64,000 nt of DNA from Symsagittifera roscoffensis (lineage: Eukaryota > Xenacoelomorpha > Acoela > Convolutidae), in the NCBI RefSeq assembly GCF_963678635.1, contig NC_087068.1:9184027-9248026 (forward strand). Reading direction: 5' to 3'. Below, one piece after another: positions 1 through 10,710 of the stretch (positions are counted from its first letter, which is position 1; each line of letters begins with the position of its first letter). Position numbers and translations under genes: made by a program. Under the pieces are notes generated by a model that was not told the DNA's origin, did not search any database, and was given only the letters and a program-made list of their open reading frames with translations.

Positions 1-1344
1 CCCAGAATGTTTCGTTCGTTTCCGCCGGTTATGAAGAACGGGGTTTCTTTGCTGATCCACCCGTTGGACTGTGCTCTGGCAATTATTTTTCCCAAGATAT
101 TGATCGTGTCGTTGGTGAATCCGCAGTATAAATCTTTTATCCTTTTCTCCAGTGCGTGTATCTTGAGGTTCGGGTATCTCAGTTTAATTTCGTGTAATAC
201 ATTCTGTTTTAAAAAACTTACGGGGCTTGCTGAATCTACAGGTATGTTCATATTTACAATCATAACCCAGCCGATGCCTAAGTTCAGGAGTTTCTTTGTT
301 TCGAGACCGTTTTTGTCGTAAATAGTCCTAACGCTCAACACCGAGAAATCGTCATCGTCACTCTGTCCGTACTCGTTCCACGCATTTATAACGTGAAACG
401 ATTCTTGGTCTTCCGTCCACGAGTTTTCCGGAGGTGTGTATGTACAATTCTCAGTATTTACATAATTATCTGATGCAGTATTTACAGTTGGTCTCTTATT
501 GCGTGATTTACATAACTTGGCAAAGTGTCCTCTATAATTACAATTTTTACAGGTAATGTCCTTCGCTGGGCAAACGTTTAAGTGCCCTTTCGTAAATGTA
601 TTCCCACATTTCATGCACGAGTTACTCCGTTCAATGTTTACGCTCGGTTCCTTTTTGATCTGATTGTGATTATTAAAAGATTTAAAAGTTGTCCCGTTGG
701 TCGACGACCGTGACATATTTGTCAATTTCTGGTGATTGAAATATCCCTTTTTCACGATTAAAGCTTGATTAAGTGCTTCCGACGGGCTTATGGTTGCTGA
801 TAATAATTTCCTCTGGGTATCTCTGTTCTTCATATTGCAGATGAAGATGTCCCTTATCCATTCCGCCTCTTCAGATTCCTTGATGTTGCACGTGCTAGCC
901 AGGTCCGTAAGGGCTCCCCAAAATTGTTCGTACGACTCGCGGTCTTTCTGCTTCCGATTTAATAATTTATATCTTTCGAACGTAGTGTTAGGCGGTTTGT
1001 TAAATGCTGCGTCTAGTAGAGTCCAGAACTCGGAGAAAGTTATTGCTAAAATCTTGACTCTCGGGTTCTTTTGTGTAAATACTGTTTCATCGCGTTTTTG
1101 TTCCTGCTCTCTCTCTGTTGGCTCTTTCCGTGTCCGACTCGCTGCCTGTTGCTTGTTCCAAAATTGGTATTTGCGTCTCTGGTATCTCTGGTCCATGCAG
1201 ACTCTCTAAATCCAGATTTTCTTTGGCAATGATCGCCAATTGGAATTGGTCGCTCCATTGGGTCCAGGCATGCGGTGGCTCTAGTGTATGGTTAGGCCAA
1301 AAGGGGGGATTTCCACGCACGTTCGAATCATTTGACTGCGCCAT
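1..1344 (-). pseudogene. Retrotransposon Gag and start of protease, frameshifted, cut by window edge
   Basis: Reading the minus strand from an ATG at 1344 gives an N-terminal Gag-like stretch (MAQSNDSNVRG...) that stays open to 1087. The rest of Gag lies in another frame, which has a stop at 1206-1208 and is then open to the window start. One indel between about 1205 and 1087 must therefore separate the two parts. The second frame carries a helical Gag core (EFWTLLDAAFNKPPNTTFER), then two Cys/His clusters at about 490-625; the second (CKNCNYRGHFAKLC) is a canonical CX2CX4HX4C zinc knuckle. Downstream is a retropepsin-like segment with active-site-like DSASPVSFL at about 220 and GGNERNILG at the edge. 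Gag binds RNA and the protease would process the polyprotein. This is a different element from the one at 22-29 kb, because knuckles and protease motif differ. RT would lie left of the window. Confidence 0.8.
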
Positions 1345-2825
1345 AATAAACTATTCTAATTCTATATCTCTATGTACAATTAATGTACAAAAACTTAAAA
1401 TGACTAAAACTATTAAAAGAAAGTATGTGAATTAAGAACGTTAAAAGAACAACTGAACTTCCGAACATATCGACCAATGGTCGTAACTAAATTGGTTAAC
1501 AGGCATTAATTAAATACCGAAGGTCATTTAAGACACTAAAACAAATCACAACAAAAATTACATTCTTGCTATCAGAAAAGTCAAAGAACTTTGAAAACAT
1601 AAGAAGACTTTGGCGACAAAAAATCTCGACGTACGAACTGTTCCACTCATGAAGATCCTATTTTCCAGAGAATTTTATTTCAAATAATTTTAGGCATTTT
1701 TCTTTAAGTTCTTGGCAGAAAATTGCCACTGTGAGGAAACAAAAGGTCAGAATAATCTGTGCTACTTGCCAAGTAAACGGCTATCCCAGTTATTGAATAA
1801 ATATTGTTACAAAATACGTATTACTCTCACATGCAAGTTCAACTTTAGAGTGTGATTTTTTGCGCCTGGGAAGGCTTTTTTTTTCATTTTAGATTGCAGC
1901 TTGTGCTTCGTATCAAAATAATATCGGAGGTTTTGCTCGCAATAATAATCTCAAACAAGCCCAACGGCCATTTTTTCATGCTTCATAGTTTTAGAATAAA
2001 AACTCAGAAGTGGAAAACACTTTTTTTTTTAATTTAGTGGTTAAAACTTATAACTTACGGTTCAAAAATCAGGCAAAAATCTCTAAGTTAAAGTCAAATT
2101 TGTATCAACAGAAAAAAAAACACTACACTGACCACTGAACATTTCCTTTCTTCTAAGTTGGAGCAAAAACAATTCAACAGTGTAAACGTTATTGTCAGTG
2201 ATGCTGTTATCCATCTATAAAACTTACCAATCTAAATTGACAACTAACTTCAGCATTTCTCAAAATTTTTAAGATATTAAGTATCTGCTTTTCAAAATCT
2301 GCTTTCATTTGGCATTTAAATATCTTATTTTATCGATATACAACAGAAGTTTCAAACTGGGGCGTCTACCGTGTTAAAATGGTTCATTACTTTATAATAA
2401 CCTTCACTTTTATTAAAAGCCATCATCGTCAGCTCTGTCCTGTTAAACAGCGCATGCATAAAACAAGCAAAACTAATATAGGAGGAGCCCACCAATTAAA
2501 AAAGTTTTGGATCAAAGAGTTTTTAGCTTCTCCTGCATTGGTAACTTCCTAGAATCTTTCTAGCATTGGCATTCCTAAATTGGCCAAAGTCATTTTGAAA
2601 ACTTAAACTTGCTTTAATATTCTCGAGGAGGTAGAAAATTAAGATGTTGACTTAAGACAAAGTAGACAAGTTTGAAAAACCGTCCTCATCCTAGCAAACA
2701 TCTGAAATGGCCGTGATATTCCTTGTTCCCTGGATCAGCTCTAGTACCCAGAGCTTTCTTAAACTATTGATTTTAATGTAACTTGCATTAGCCTGTTTGC
2801 AAAGGATCGCCCGAGATTCAAATAT
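1345..2825. other. AT-rich gene-free stretch; possible leader/LTR of the left-edge element
   Basis: I find no convincing coding region. The part next to 1344 should hold the 5' leader and perhaps the LTR of the minus-strand element, but I could not identify a tRNA-primer site or LTR boundaries by eye. The rest is AT-rich with poly-A/T runs and no repeat that I can pair with other parts of the window. Confidence 0.4.
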
Positions 2826-3182
2826 TTAACTCGTTTTTAATGCAGCGCAAAGAATGGAAAGATGATTTAAGTTTTTGGCAGAGTTACCAATATAGGTCAA
2901 TGACGGAATCTGATTGGCGAATTCTCTGTATAACTCCTTGTAAATTTTCTGCAGTTCAGAGTCAGAGCCAACTTTAGCCGCGTGTCTCACAATTCTCAGT
3001 GCTAGCAAGCCACATTGGGCTACGTAAGCTTCCCCGTCTGGCTCGCCTATGAATTGAGAAGATGTCTGCTGGCAAAAGTAAGAGCTTGGAAAATTGGAAT
3101 CTACATCTTTCAAAGACGGTAAATCGCTCGCAGAACTGAAAATGGCCGAAAACACAACAATTAAAGACGCGGAAAGGATCAT
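2826..3182 (-). CDS. Small secreted protein, 118 aa, function unknown
   Basis: This is a complete ORF with a true ATG at 3182. Residues 1 to about 19 (MILSASLIVVFSAIFSSAS) form a clear signal peptide with a hydrophobic core and small residues before the likely cleavage site. The mature part, about 99 residues, has three cysteines (in SYFC, VAQCG and ILCA) and reads as mostly helical, so it may be a short secreted effector, venom-like or antimicrobial-type protein; I recognise no family. On the minus strand a strong acceptor-like site (AAATTTCAG, intron edge at 3210) lies about 28 bases before the ATG, which fits a spliced or trans-spliced 5' UTR. There may be no upstream coding exon because the signal peptide already begins the protein. 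The odd cysteine count suggests a dimer or a free thiol. It sits alone among repeats. Confidence 0.6.
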   Translation of the reverse strand: MILSASLIVVFSAIFSSASDLPSLKDVDSNFPSSYFCQQTSSQFIGEPDGEAYVAQCGLLALRIVRHAAKVGSDSELQKIYKELYREFANQIPSLTYIGNSAKNLNHLSILCAALKTS

Positions 3183-3217
3183 TTTGTCAACTTAATTTTT
3201 AACGAGAGGCTGAAATT

Positions 3218-5250
3218 TTGACAAATTTTTTGACTGGTCTCAAACAGAAAAAGCCAATCTGCTATTTCAACGACAGGAGGCGGTGACATTTAGATCGGAC
3301 ATTTTGCGTCTTTTAACTACAAAGACTGCCCAGACAAAAACATATTGTGTCCCAATTAAAAACTCCTGTCTCATAAATGGTTATTTTTTCACTTGAAGGA
3401 GAAAAATTTATGTCATCTAAAAATCGATCACATTATGGAATCTATCATACATGGGAAAGACGAAAACTTGGATTCGGTTTAAACGACGATAGCCGCTTGC
3501 TGTGCAAATATCACAGAATGTTCCGACCATACTCATGAAAAACTATAAACAAATTTTTTTTAAACTTACTGTAGCTTATTGTGCGTGGTATACTAAAAGC
3601 TTCAGAACGAAAAACTGATACAAAGTCATATTCGACACTCTTAGGAAAATAGGCAAGATGGACAACAGTGTTTGCCAAATTATGACCAGAAAACCAAAAA
3701 AAAATCATAAAAAATTCAAAAAAACCTTTCTAAAAAACTGTTCTAAAACATTTCTAAAAACATGTAAAACTGAAGTTTTATCCCGAAAATTTCAGGCATT
3801 GAATTAAAATTTCATGTTTTGGTCTTCCTTCTATAAAAAATTTATTATTCGCTCGAAATTAGACGCTTTATTTGCTCGAAAATCTAACGGTTTTTCTCGA
3901 CGTCGGGACAACTTTTGGAAATTTTTCATTTTTGTTGGAATCACGACTGAAAGGGCTTCATTATAATAAATCACTGGACCCAGACAAATTGTTATTAGCG
4001 GTACCTGATTTTTTGTGGAAAAAAAAGAAAATTTAAAAAAATATAATACACCCTAATACAAAATTCCTCCCCATTTTCAACGGTCGGAACACTGATAAAT
4101 CGAGGAGAGCACGCATTATTGTATGAATGGCTGTAATACTAAACTGAACTTTCCATTTTGTCACCAATTCAATCATTTTCCAGATTTCAGCAAAACTTAC
4201 GAACTTAAACTTGAACAGAATTTTGAAGACATCGGATCTTGCTAACTAATCCTCTCCATTGAAAAGCGAAAGGAGGATTTTTGCTTCAACTTCGACTTCA
4301 CAAAACACTGTAGAGGTTCAATTTCGATGAATTCATCTGCAACACGAAAACGCCAAGGTGCAGAAAATGCAAAAGTTGATGCTTTTTGTGCTTTTCAAAA
4401 AACTCAAATAACAAAAGCAGCCGACGAACTGTTGGTCAGTTCATTAATTTGTCAAGCTCAGATATTTTTCAAAACTCTTGAAATAAAATTTTGGCTATCT
4501 TGGCAAGTTCTTGCCGGAGCAGATTTTAAGATATCAAAAGTTTATTGAAAATTTTGAACACTTTCGGAAAAAATGGCGAAAATATTCTTGGATATTTTCG
4601 AAGATTTGCAAAAAAGGTGTACAATTTTACTTTTTCAATTTTCTGAAGATTTCAAAATTTGCTACCAAGTTGTTAGAGATTTATCTTAAGTTTTCTTATC
4701 TAAAGAATTCAATGAAATAATGTTCCAAACAAAAAAACCATAAGACATTAAATCAACATTGAAAATGAAAACTCTATTGATGGTTATCGGTTCAAAAGCC
4801 ATGCTACGTCAAGCGATAACATCCATGAATATCAAAAATTGAAACGTATCTGAATCAAAATCTGAATTAATTGATCTGAATAAGAAAAATCAACTCATGA
4901 GTTTTTGACAATAAATACGTGCGCAAAGTTTTAGAGTTTCCTGGTTGGTGCTGCAATATTGAAAATTTGCAATTAAAATTTTCAGAATTTCCTGACAAAT
5001 ATCAGATTGAAAGCAACTTTCATCAGGTGGTTGAAATATTTTATTAAATCATTTGAATCATATAGCAATCAAAGGAGCATTTACTTAACAATAATCATAA
5101 ATTGTTATTGCAAAAATGTTGCCTTAAAGCATAGTGCGAATTCAAAAAAAGTGTGAATTCAAAAAAGCTTTTGTAATTAAAAAATCATTTTGCCAGACTA
5201 AAACATAGAATTTCTTGATTAATGTCCGTTTGAATTCGGTTTTAGCTTTT
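3218..5250. other. AT-rich intergenic DNA
   Basis: No supported gene. Short ORFs such as 4327-4548 and 4511-4720 are low-complexity, Lys/Phe-rich products of AT-rich DNA. One identifiable item is the dispersed repeat at about 3845-4010, listed separately. No RNA gene or regulatory site could be supported. Confidence 0.45.
3845..4010 (+). repeat. Dispersed repeat, partner at 58335-58475
   Basis: The two places share a diverged series of blocks in the same order: a GCTCGAAA/GCTTGAAAAT block, then CGGTTTTTCTCGAC, GGGACAA with TTTTGGAAATTTT, and ATGACTGAAAGGG or CACGACTGAAAGGG, followed by TAAATCACTGG or TTATCACTGG. The match is same-strand and partial. It shows that the DNA left of the palindrome and the DNA right of the gene island share a repeat family. 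The family is unknown and no coding content is visible. Confidence 0.6.
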
Positions 5251-5254
5251 CCGC

Positions 5255-5600
5255 AGTTTTTGGATGCAGTGGCCGATGCCAAGCACCCCAGACACAAGAA
5301 AGTGTTATCATGCGTGAAGCGGAAAATGGGGTACGCTCCAAACGCTCTCCGAAAACAAAATAAGCACCGTGAAATCTATCCGGAGGAATGAAAAACCTTC
5401 GGTTTGAGAAACTCTGATGTAGGATTAGTTTGCGTCAAGTTATTTTGACGTTAGCCGCAAGCTTCTCCACGCGGAAACATAAAATGTCTTGAAAATTGAG
5501 GTACCCTCCGAACACCCCATAAAAAGAAAAAAGCACCTGGAAATTCATCCGGAGGGATAAGTACCCTCCGATGAGGAACATTTTGAAGTAAATTTTATTC
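5255..5600 (+). repeat. Degenerate tandem duplication (about 190-bp unit)
   Basis: Two diverged copies lie side by side. Shared landmarks in order are a CGTGAAGCGGAAA or CACGCGGAAACAT block, AAAATG...TTG, GGTACGCTCC or GGTACCCTCCGAA, AAGCACCNNGAAAT and CATCCGGAGG. No ORF survives across it. The CATCCGGAGG and CCCTCCGA words recur to about 5680, so the array may have been longer. Confidence 0.55.
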
Positions 5601-5834
5601 CCTTAGATACCATATGAAGTGCGATTTTTTTTCCTATTACAAAAAAGTAGATCTATGGACCCTCCGATCCGGTTGCCTAGTTTTGACACTTAGGTACACT
5701 TCAAAGAGGAACCCTCTGAAGCAACTTAGATATCTCTGAAACCCCCTAGAACTGGAATGGAAGATTGATTACCCTTTGAATGGAAATATTCGGAATACTT
5801 AGAAGGATTCACACGGAGACTCATGATAGTTTCT

Positions 5835-6265
5835 ACTTTGGGTGTATCACGAGTACCAGAAAATTTTTTGAATTGTTGGTTTGGTTGTGCAATTGTATTG
5901 AGCTATTTAATCACACAAAAGAAAAACTCGATGAGTGTGATAGGTGAGAAAAACTCATTTGAGAAATAAACTTGATTGTCCTGTACTCTCGTGCACCTGG
6001 ATTGTCCGAAAGTGGAGGAGTTTTTGCGTGGATCAATTTTTGGTGTAATTTTTTGATCAGAAGTTGCTTTGAGGTTTCTAATTTTGGTGTATCAGGAATA
6101 CCGGAAAATTTTTTCGATTTGTTCATTTGGTCGTGTGATTGCCTTGAGCTACCTAAAAGAACAGCTCGGGCAATCCGCGGACATGTGAAGAAAACCTCGG
6201 TGAGTGTGATATGCGCAATTGAGAAATGAATTGATTGTAACCGAATCTTGTGCACTTCTATCTAC
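5835..6265 (+). repeat. Degenerate tandem duplication (about 240-bp unit)
   Basis: Copy one starts near 5840 and copy two near 6082. Both contain TTGGGTGTATCA or TTTGGTGTATCA, then GAAAATTTTTT, a GGTTGTGCAATTG or GGTCGTGTGATTG block, TTGAGCTA, CTCGATGAGTGTGATA or CTCGGTGAGTGTGATA, GAGAAAT, TTGATTGT and CTNGTGCAC. Both strands carry short ORFs here, but they follow from the duplication rather than from a gene. Confidence 0.7.
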
Positions 6266-6389
6266 CTCCCCTTTCAGACACGAATAGACCCGTTGATTCG
6301 TCTTAGCTTAGTTTTAGTTTTTCTTTTTCTCTCAAAAAATGTGTTAGTGCTGGTCTTGGGCACTGTTTTCGGGTCAGTTATAATAAAAG

Positions 6390-6962
6390 CAAAAAATTGA
6401 TCAAATAAATTGTCTAAGGAGGCATTTAGAATAGCGAAATTTAGCGCGAGTAGTACACGGAAGTTTAAGACGAGACGTAGTCGATCCTCTGTGGTCTGAA
6501 GTACTTCTGAAGTTTCCCCTAGAAAAACACCAATTGATGATTGCTATTATCTGTAGTAATGGGGATGAAAATAAGAAGCAAGGGAAGAGTAGATAGCAAT
6601 CAATGGTAAACCTTTGAGTAAGCCCAACCCAATGCAACCCGTAAGATAAGAATGCTTTTTGCTGGTCCTGTACACTGGCGTCATAAATTTTTTTCGTTAT
6701 ACCAAAAAAATAAAAAGGATCAAACTAAATTTTTTGAGGAGGCTTTCGAGATAGCAAAAATTAGCACTGGTAGTACACGGAAGCTCAAGACGAGACATAG
6801 TCAACCTCTGAGATAAGTACCTCTGAATTTTGTCCTGGTAAAACACCAATAGAAGAGTGCAGAGATTTTCTTAAGGATCAGGATGAAACTGAGAAGCAAG
6901 GGAAGCGTAGACAGCGATGGATGGCAAAACGGTTGATTAAATCTTACCCAACTCAACCCATT
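6390..6962 (+). repeat. Degenerate tandem duplication (about 315-bp unit)
   Basis: The copies start near 6395 and 6715. Shared blocks include GAGGCATTTAGAATAGC or GAGGCTTTCGAGATAGC, GTAGTACACGGAAG, AAGACGAGACGTAGTC or AAGACGAGACATAGTC, AAAACACCAAT, GAAGCAAGGGAAG and CCAACCCAATGCAACCC or CCAACTCAACCCA. With the two duplications to the left it forms a cascade of old local duplications. Confidence 0.75.
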
Positions 6963-7379
6963 CGAGGGGACGTTGATCCAACCGGAAATTCACAATTTCA
7001 ACAACATCAAAAAACTTATTGATGACTCTGAGCGAGAAAGTCAAATAATCATGCTACAGAGGGCGCCCTCTGAATGTTCCGGAGGCGATCAAAGAAGTCA
7101 AAGCATGAGTGAAGTCGGAACCAGAGAAAACGGGACTTCATGAACAACTGGAAAACGTAGAAACGCCCATGAAGGTAGACGAGGAATACGCACCAAAAAG
7201 CAGGGGCTTGGTAATGATTGTGACCTCTGAAACAAGTTTGGAATGACTAGAGAGGGAACCAAAAATTTGTTGCTGATATTTTTTGCAGTACTTCGAGTAG
7301 TGAAGAATCTGAGTGAACAATCAGAAGTTTTTTTTGTTCCACTGGACATTTATGCTGATTTAATGAACGAAACTTATCC

Positions 7380-7990
7380 CAACCAGGAATGGAGAGCAGT
7401 AAGGGCATTACACGTGACTTGAGGCACACGGTTGACGAAAGTAGCTGGACAAAACATGGAGGACCACGGCCCTACCCGATCTTGATAATTGCAGATGACA
7501 TCAACATTAAAACCAACCTCGACTATCACGAGAGCGAAAGATCAAATGGGATAAAACTAATTTAGACAGGAGGAACTGAAAGACGCTACAGTAGAATGCT
7601 GTCCATAATGGCTGTGAAGCATGGGCTCCTACTGATCTATTTTGGTGGTGACTAAGATCCGATTAGCAGCACCCAACCAAGAGCTATCTATGTGGCTGGT
7701 AGAAACCCGAGCAGTTCAATTCAATAGACATGTTAATCTCTGGATGATTTTCCTAATGGTCGAGAATTTTGACGAGTTCGAACAAATCAACCTGGGGCGC
7801 GACATGAAAAATACGAATAATCGACTTGCACGATGGACCCGGAAGGGAAATATGAAAAAATACCAGTTATAAGATCATGCGAAACAAGGCAAGGGTTTCG
7901 GTATCATTAGACCGTAAATTTGAATTAAAACCAAATCAAGCTGTAATCGCAGTTTTTAGAATGCGAAATTTAAACGAGCTTTGTAAGAAA
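7380..7990 (+). pseudogene. Heavily decayed protease-region fragment of the 22-29 kb retroelement family
   Basis: Broken reading frames here align in order with the protease region of the better-preserved element. At about 7393-7540 WRAVRALHVT and, further on, DDINIKTN correspond to RALRALLTR and DGINIYTK at 24.9-25.05 kb. At 7660-7850 RLAAPNQ, NLWMIFLMVENFDE and INLGRDM match RLSAANK, NLWMSFLVMENIDE and FILCRDF. At about 7890-7985 LKPNQAVIAVFRMRNLNEL matches LKANEAAIVSLRMKKYNEL. Stops and indels interrupt it, and the catalytic aspartate region is not preserved. It cannot be functional. It may come from a sister lineage, because its divergence from the 25-kb copy is high at DNA level while protein similarity remains. 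Confidence 0.75.
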
Positions 7991-8238
7991 AAACAGGAGT
8001 GATTAGTTCCCAATCAAAAAGAATAAGCTCAGTGATTTACTTCGAATGCGTTCATGACATCGTCTTTGGTGTAAAAATTGGTGCCATTTTTATCGGGCAG
8101 TGGAGGTGGACCTCCATTTTGTGTCGTACCACCATCATTAACCTTGTGCCTCCAATAGCTCTCATGCTATTGTTTTAGGTGGAGCAAGATGATATGTGTT
8201 GTTCTAAGTTGCAATTTTCACATAATTTTTTTTTCTGT

Positions 8239-8780
8239 TCATATCATCTCGTGGCTGATACCAACCGTAAGCCATGCTGGTATTCTCAACACAGCAATTG
8301 CCATAATTGCTGGAAGAGCTCCCGATTGGATTAGCATGTACTCTCGCAACTTCATACAAAAATCATCTGACTTGGGAGCACAACACTTTGACAAGGTGAA
8401 GTGACTTGCGGGATTGATTTTTAGTTCGTCGCTCTTTGCATCGTCCATAAATTTGGACGTAATAGCTAAAGTTCTCTATGAAATCTTTTCTGCTTTTTCG
8501 GGATGAATTTCTTCAGAATTTCAAGGTCGTTAAGTAACTCATCGTCAAATTAGCGCATCTTTCCGATTTTCGCCATTTCTTTGTGTCCTTGTACAGTGGA
8601 GCCAAAACAATTCATTAAGATCTCGTTGATCGTCCGTGCACTGTCATGTTTGTTCGCCCTCCTCGATTTCACACTGTTCATGGCCATTTTTTTCGAGGCT
8701 ACACATAAATGTGCTGCATTTCTGTTCCTTCGATAGGCTCTCCTACTCATTGGAGAACACCTTTACCTGTATTCTTAAGT
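8239..8780 (-). pseudogene. Decayed Gag fragment of the 22-29 kb element family
   Basis: The minus strand encodes, in two frames, pieces of the same Gag found at 23.7-24.1 kb on the plus strand. ARTINEILMNCFGSTVQGHK at about 8570-8640 matches DTADKIFEILLNRFGSGMKG. KFMDDAKSDELK at about 8415-8450 matches SKFIDGVRSDDLR, and LSKCCAP...LREYML at about 8330-8385 matches LSKDNAP...SREYML. The order is kept and the frames are broken. The part nearer 8040 (minus) stays open as a proline-rich tail ending in VMNAFEVNH, which I cannot place. Confidence 0.75.
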
Positions 8781-8794
8781 CGTACAGAAAGTAT

Positions 8795-9114
8795 GATATC
8801 AATCTATGGAGGGGGGCTTGACAGTGACTGTACTGTAGTGACCATTCAAAGAGTTGCGAACTTCCGAGTTAAGCACATTAATTCGGACCCAGAAGGGTAA
8901 AATACTTTAGGTACTACTATTTATACAACCCGTATCAATATTCCTATACCGTTTTCCAGTAAAAAAGACCCTAAACAGACGACCAGTTTTTAGAGTCAAA
9001 AAAGTGATAATTTGACCCCATTCCAAATCGCAACTTTTGAGATATTGAAACTTTTGAAACCGAAAAAAGCGCTAAGTCTTTATTAAAAAATCATCCATCT
9101 CTCCCTCTCACCTT
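8795..9114 (+). repeat. R1 repeat, partial copy (plus orientation)
   Basis: This copy runs from AGTATGATATCAATCTATGG through the G-run and the palindromic core GACAGTGACTGTACTG to the end block CATCCATCTCTCCCTCTCA. It matches 13325-13703 base for base over long stretches, and also the reverse complement of the R1 units in the 30-33 kb arrays. The 5' half of R1 (as seen at 13010-13325) is missing. Confidence 0.85.
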
Positions 9115-9117
9115 AAT

Positions 9118-9449
9118 CTCCGAAAACTAGCTTTTTATTGGAAAACTCGCAATCGAAGGTAATCTTCGTTTTTTATAACGGACGAGCCTAATTTACCTCC
9201 CATTAACCTGAGTATAAAAACACATAACCAAAAGATGTGCTGCAATGGTTTCAATGATACCCAAGATTTGTTGTGGATGTTGCTCCCGTCGACTTCTGTT
9301 GCGTCTGCAGAACATCAATCCGCTTGTCGCCCAACCCTTCGGTCAGCGACAAATTTATCTTATTGCTCAAACACCATTCTAGATGGCGTAATTAATATAC
9401 AACTAAAACACTTAATCTCCCAATCAGAAATGATATGATTTGCTCTGAA
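9118..9449 (+). repeat. Direct repeat flanking the palindrome, left copy
   Basis: The segment from CTCCGAAAACTAGC to GATTTGCTCTGAAACAG recurs in the same orientation at 18291-18626 with few differences. It lies directly outside the palindrome arms on both sides. The embedded ORF (MCCNGFNDTQ...) is open in both copies, but has no recognisable domain and probably stays open because the copies are young. Confidence 0.85.
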
Positions 9450-10359
9450 ACAGCAACGAAAAAGACAATCGAGTCTAACCATATCCGAAATCAGTATATA
9501 AACCGGCATTTTTTTCAAAACTATTTTTAGTCTTTTTGTTTTTGCTTACTGTTTTTTTGTTCTTTTTTGTTTTCGGAATTTTATAGTTCATATTAAAATT
9601 TTGTTAAGTTTTACTTTTTTTAGTTAGCTTTGGTCCCAAAGCTGTCGGAGAATCAATTTTATGACTTGTCGCTTGAGCTTCTGACTCCTGCAATACTAAG
9701 TTAGAAAGCTAAAACGGGCTGGTCGGAGAGTCCGAGCCATCTGGATAGCCCAAAATACAACGAAAGAGAGCTTAACTAGAGCATTCGCTCAGAGTGGAGG
9801 CTACGTTGCTTAAGCGTTTGCTGATCATGATGATCAAGTGTTTTACCAAGCCCACCCACAAGAGCCAAAAACAACTTATGTAACAATTGCCACGAAAATA
9901 CACAGCGAGGGAACCTGGAAAAAGTCCCTATTGTCAACTGACGGGAGGTCAAATGCCCTAATTTGATATGTTTCTGACGTCTTCACTTAGCCAGCTGTTT
10001 TTGGTATGTTAAAGGGTCAACGAATGCGATCTAATGCTTAGGTTAGAGGTGAACGAATCTTACTTAGCTTTCAACAACACGCAAGTCAGAGTCAAATAGC
10101 TGGATTTCGAATCCCCAGACAACGTGTCTATGACTGAAAACAGGGGTAAATACCATTTTTAAAATTATATCTAGTGAAAATTGCATATCGAATCTATTGG
10201 AAATGGATTGAAACTTTTCTCGCTCCTAAATACTCATCCGCTGAAAAGAAATCTTGGTTTGGCATTCAATTCTTGCGTTCAGGGCATCACTGTAACTGAA
10301 AAGTCTATACAATTTGATTTAAAGTTAGTGGGGTCTCCAAATCGACTACTCACGAATCG

Positions 10360-10710
10360 TCAAATTAGCGCATCTTTTCGCTTTTTGCGATTTCTTTGTG
10401 TCCTTGCACCGTGGAGCCAACTCAATTCATCAAGATCTCGTTGATCTTCCATGCACTATCATGTCTGTTCGCCCTCCTCGATTTGACACTGTTCAAGGCC
10501 ATTCCCTGGAGTTTACACGTAAAAATTCTGCATTTCTGTTCCTTCGATAGGCTCTCCTACTCATTGGAGAACACCTTCAACTGTTTTCTTAAGTCAATAG
10601 GGCCATCTGAGAGTCCTTAGTGATCTTTGTTTACCAGAAGTGGACAAACAAAACAAATGAAAGCGTCCAAGTTCATGGACGGTGTAAAGAGCGATGATCA
10701 AAAAACCATG
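10360..10710 (-). pseudogene. Second decayed Gag fragment, inside the palindrome left arm
   Basis: The block from CGTCAAATTAGCGCATCTTT to TTGGAGAACACCTT repeats 8545-8765 (same strand), whose minus strand encodes degraded Gag. At about 10660-10700 plus-strand DNA reads ASKFMDGVKSDDQKTM, equivalent to SKFIDGVRSDDLRTM of the 23.9-kb Gag. The fragment is therefore itself rearranged, with neighbouring Gag pieces on opposite strands. The corresponding place in the right arm lacks this block, so it is an insertion into one arm or a loss from the other. Confidence 0.65.
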
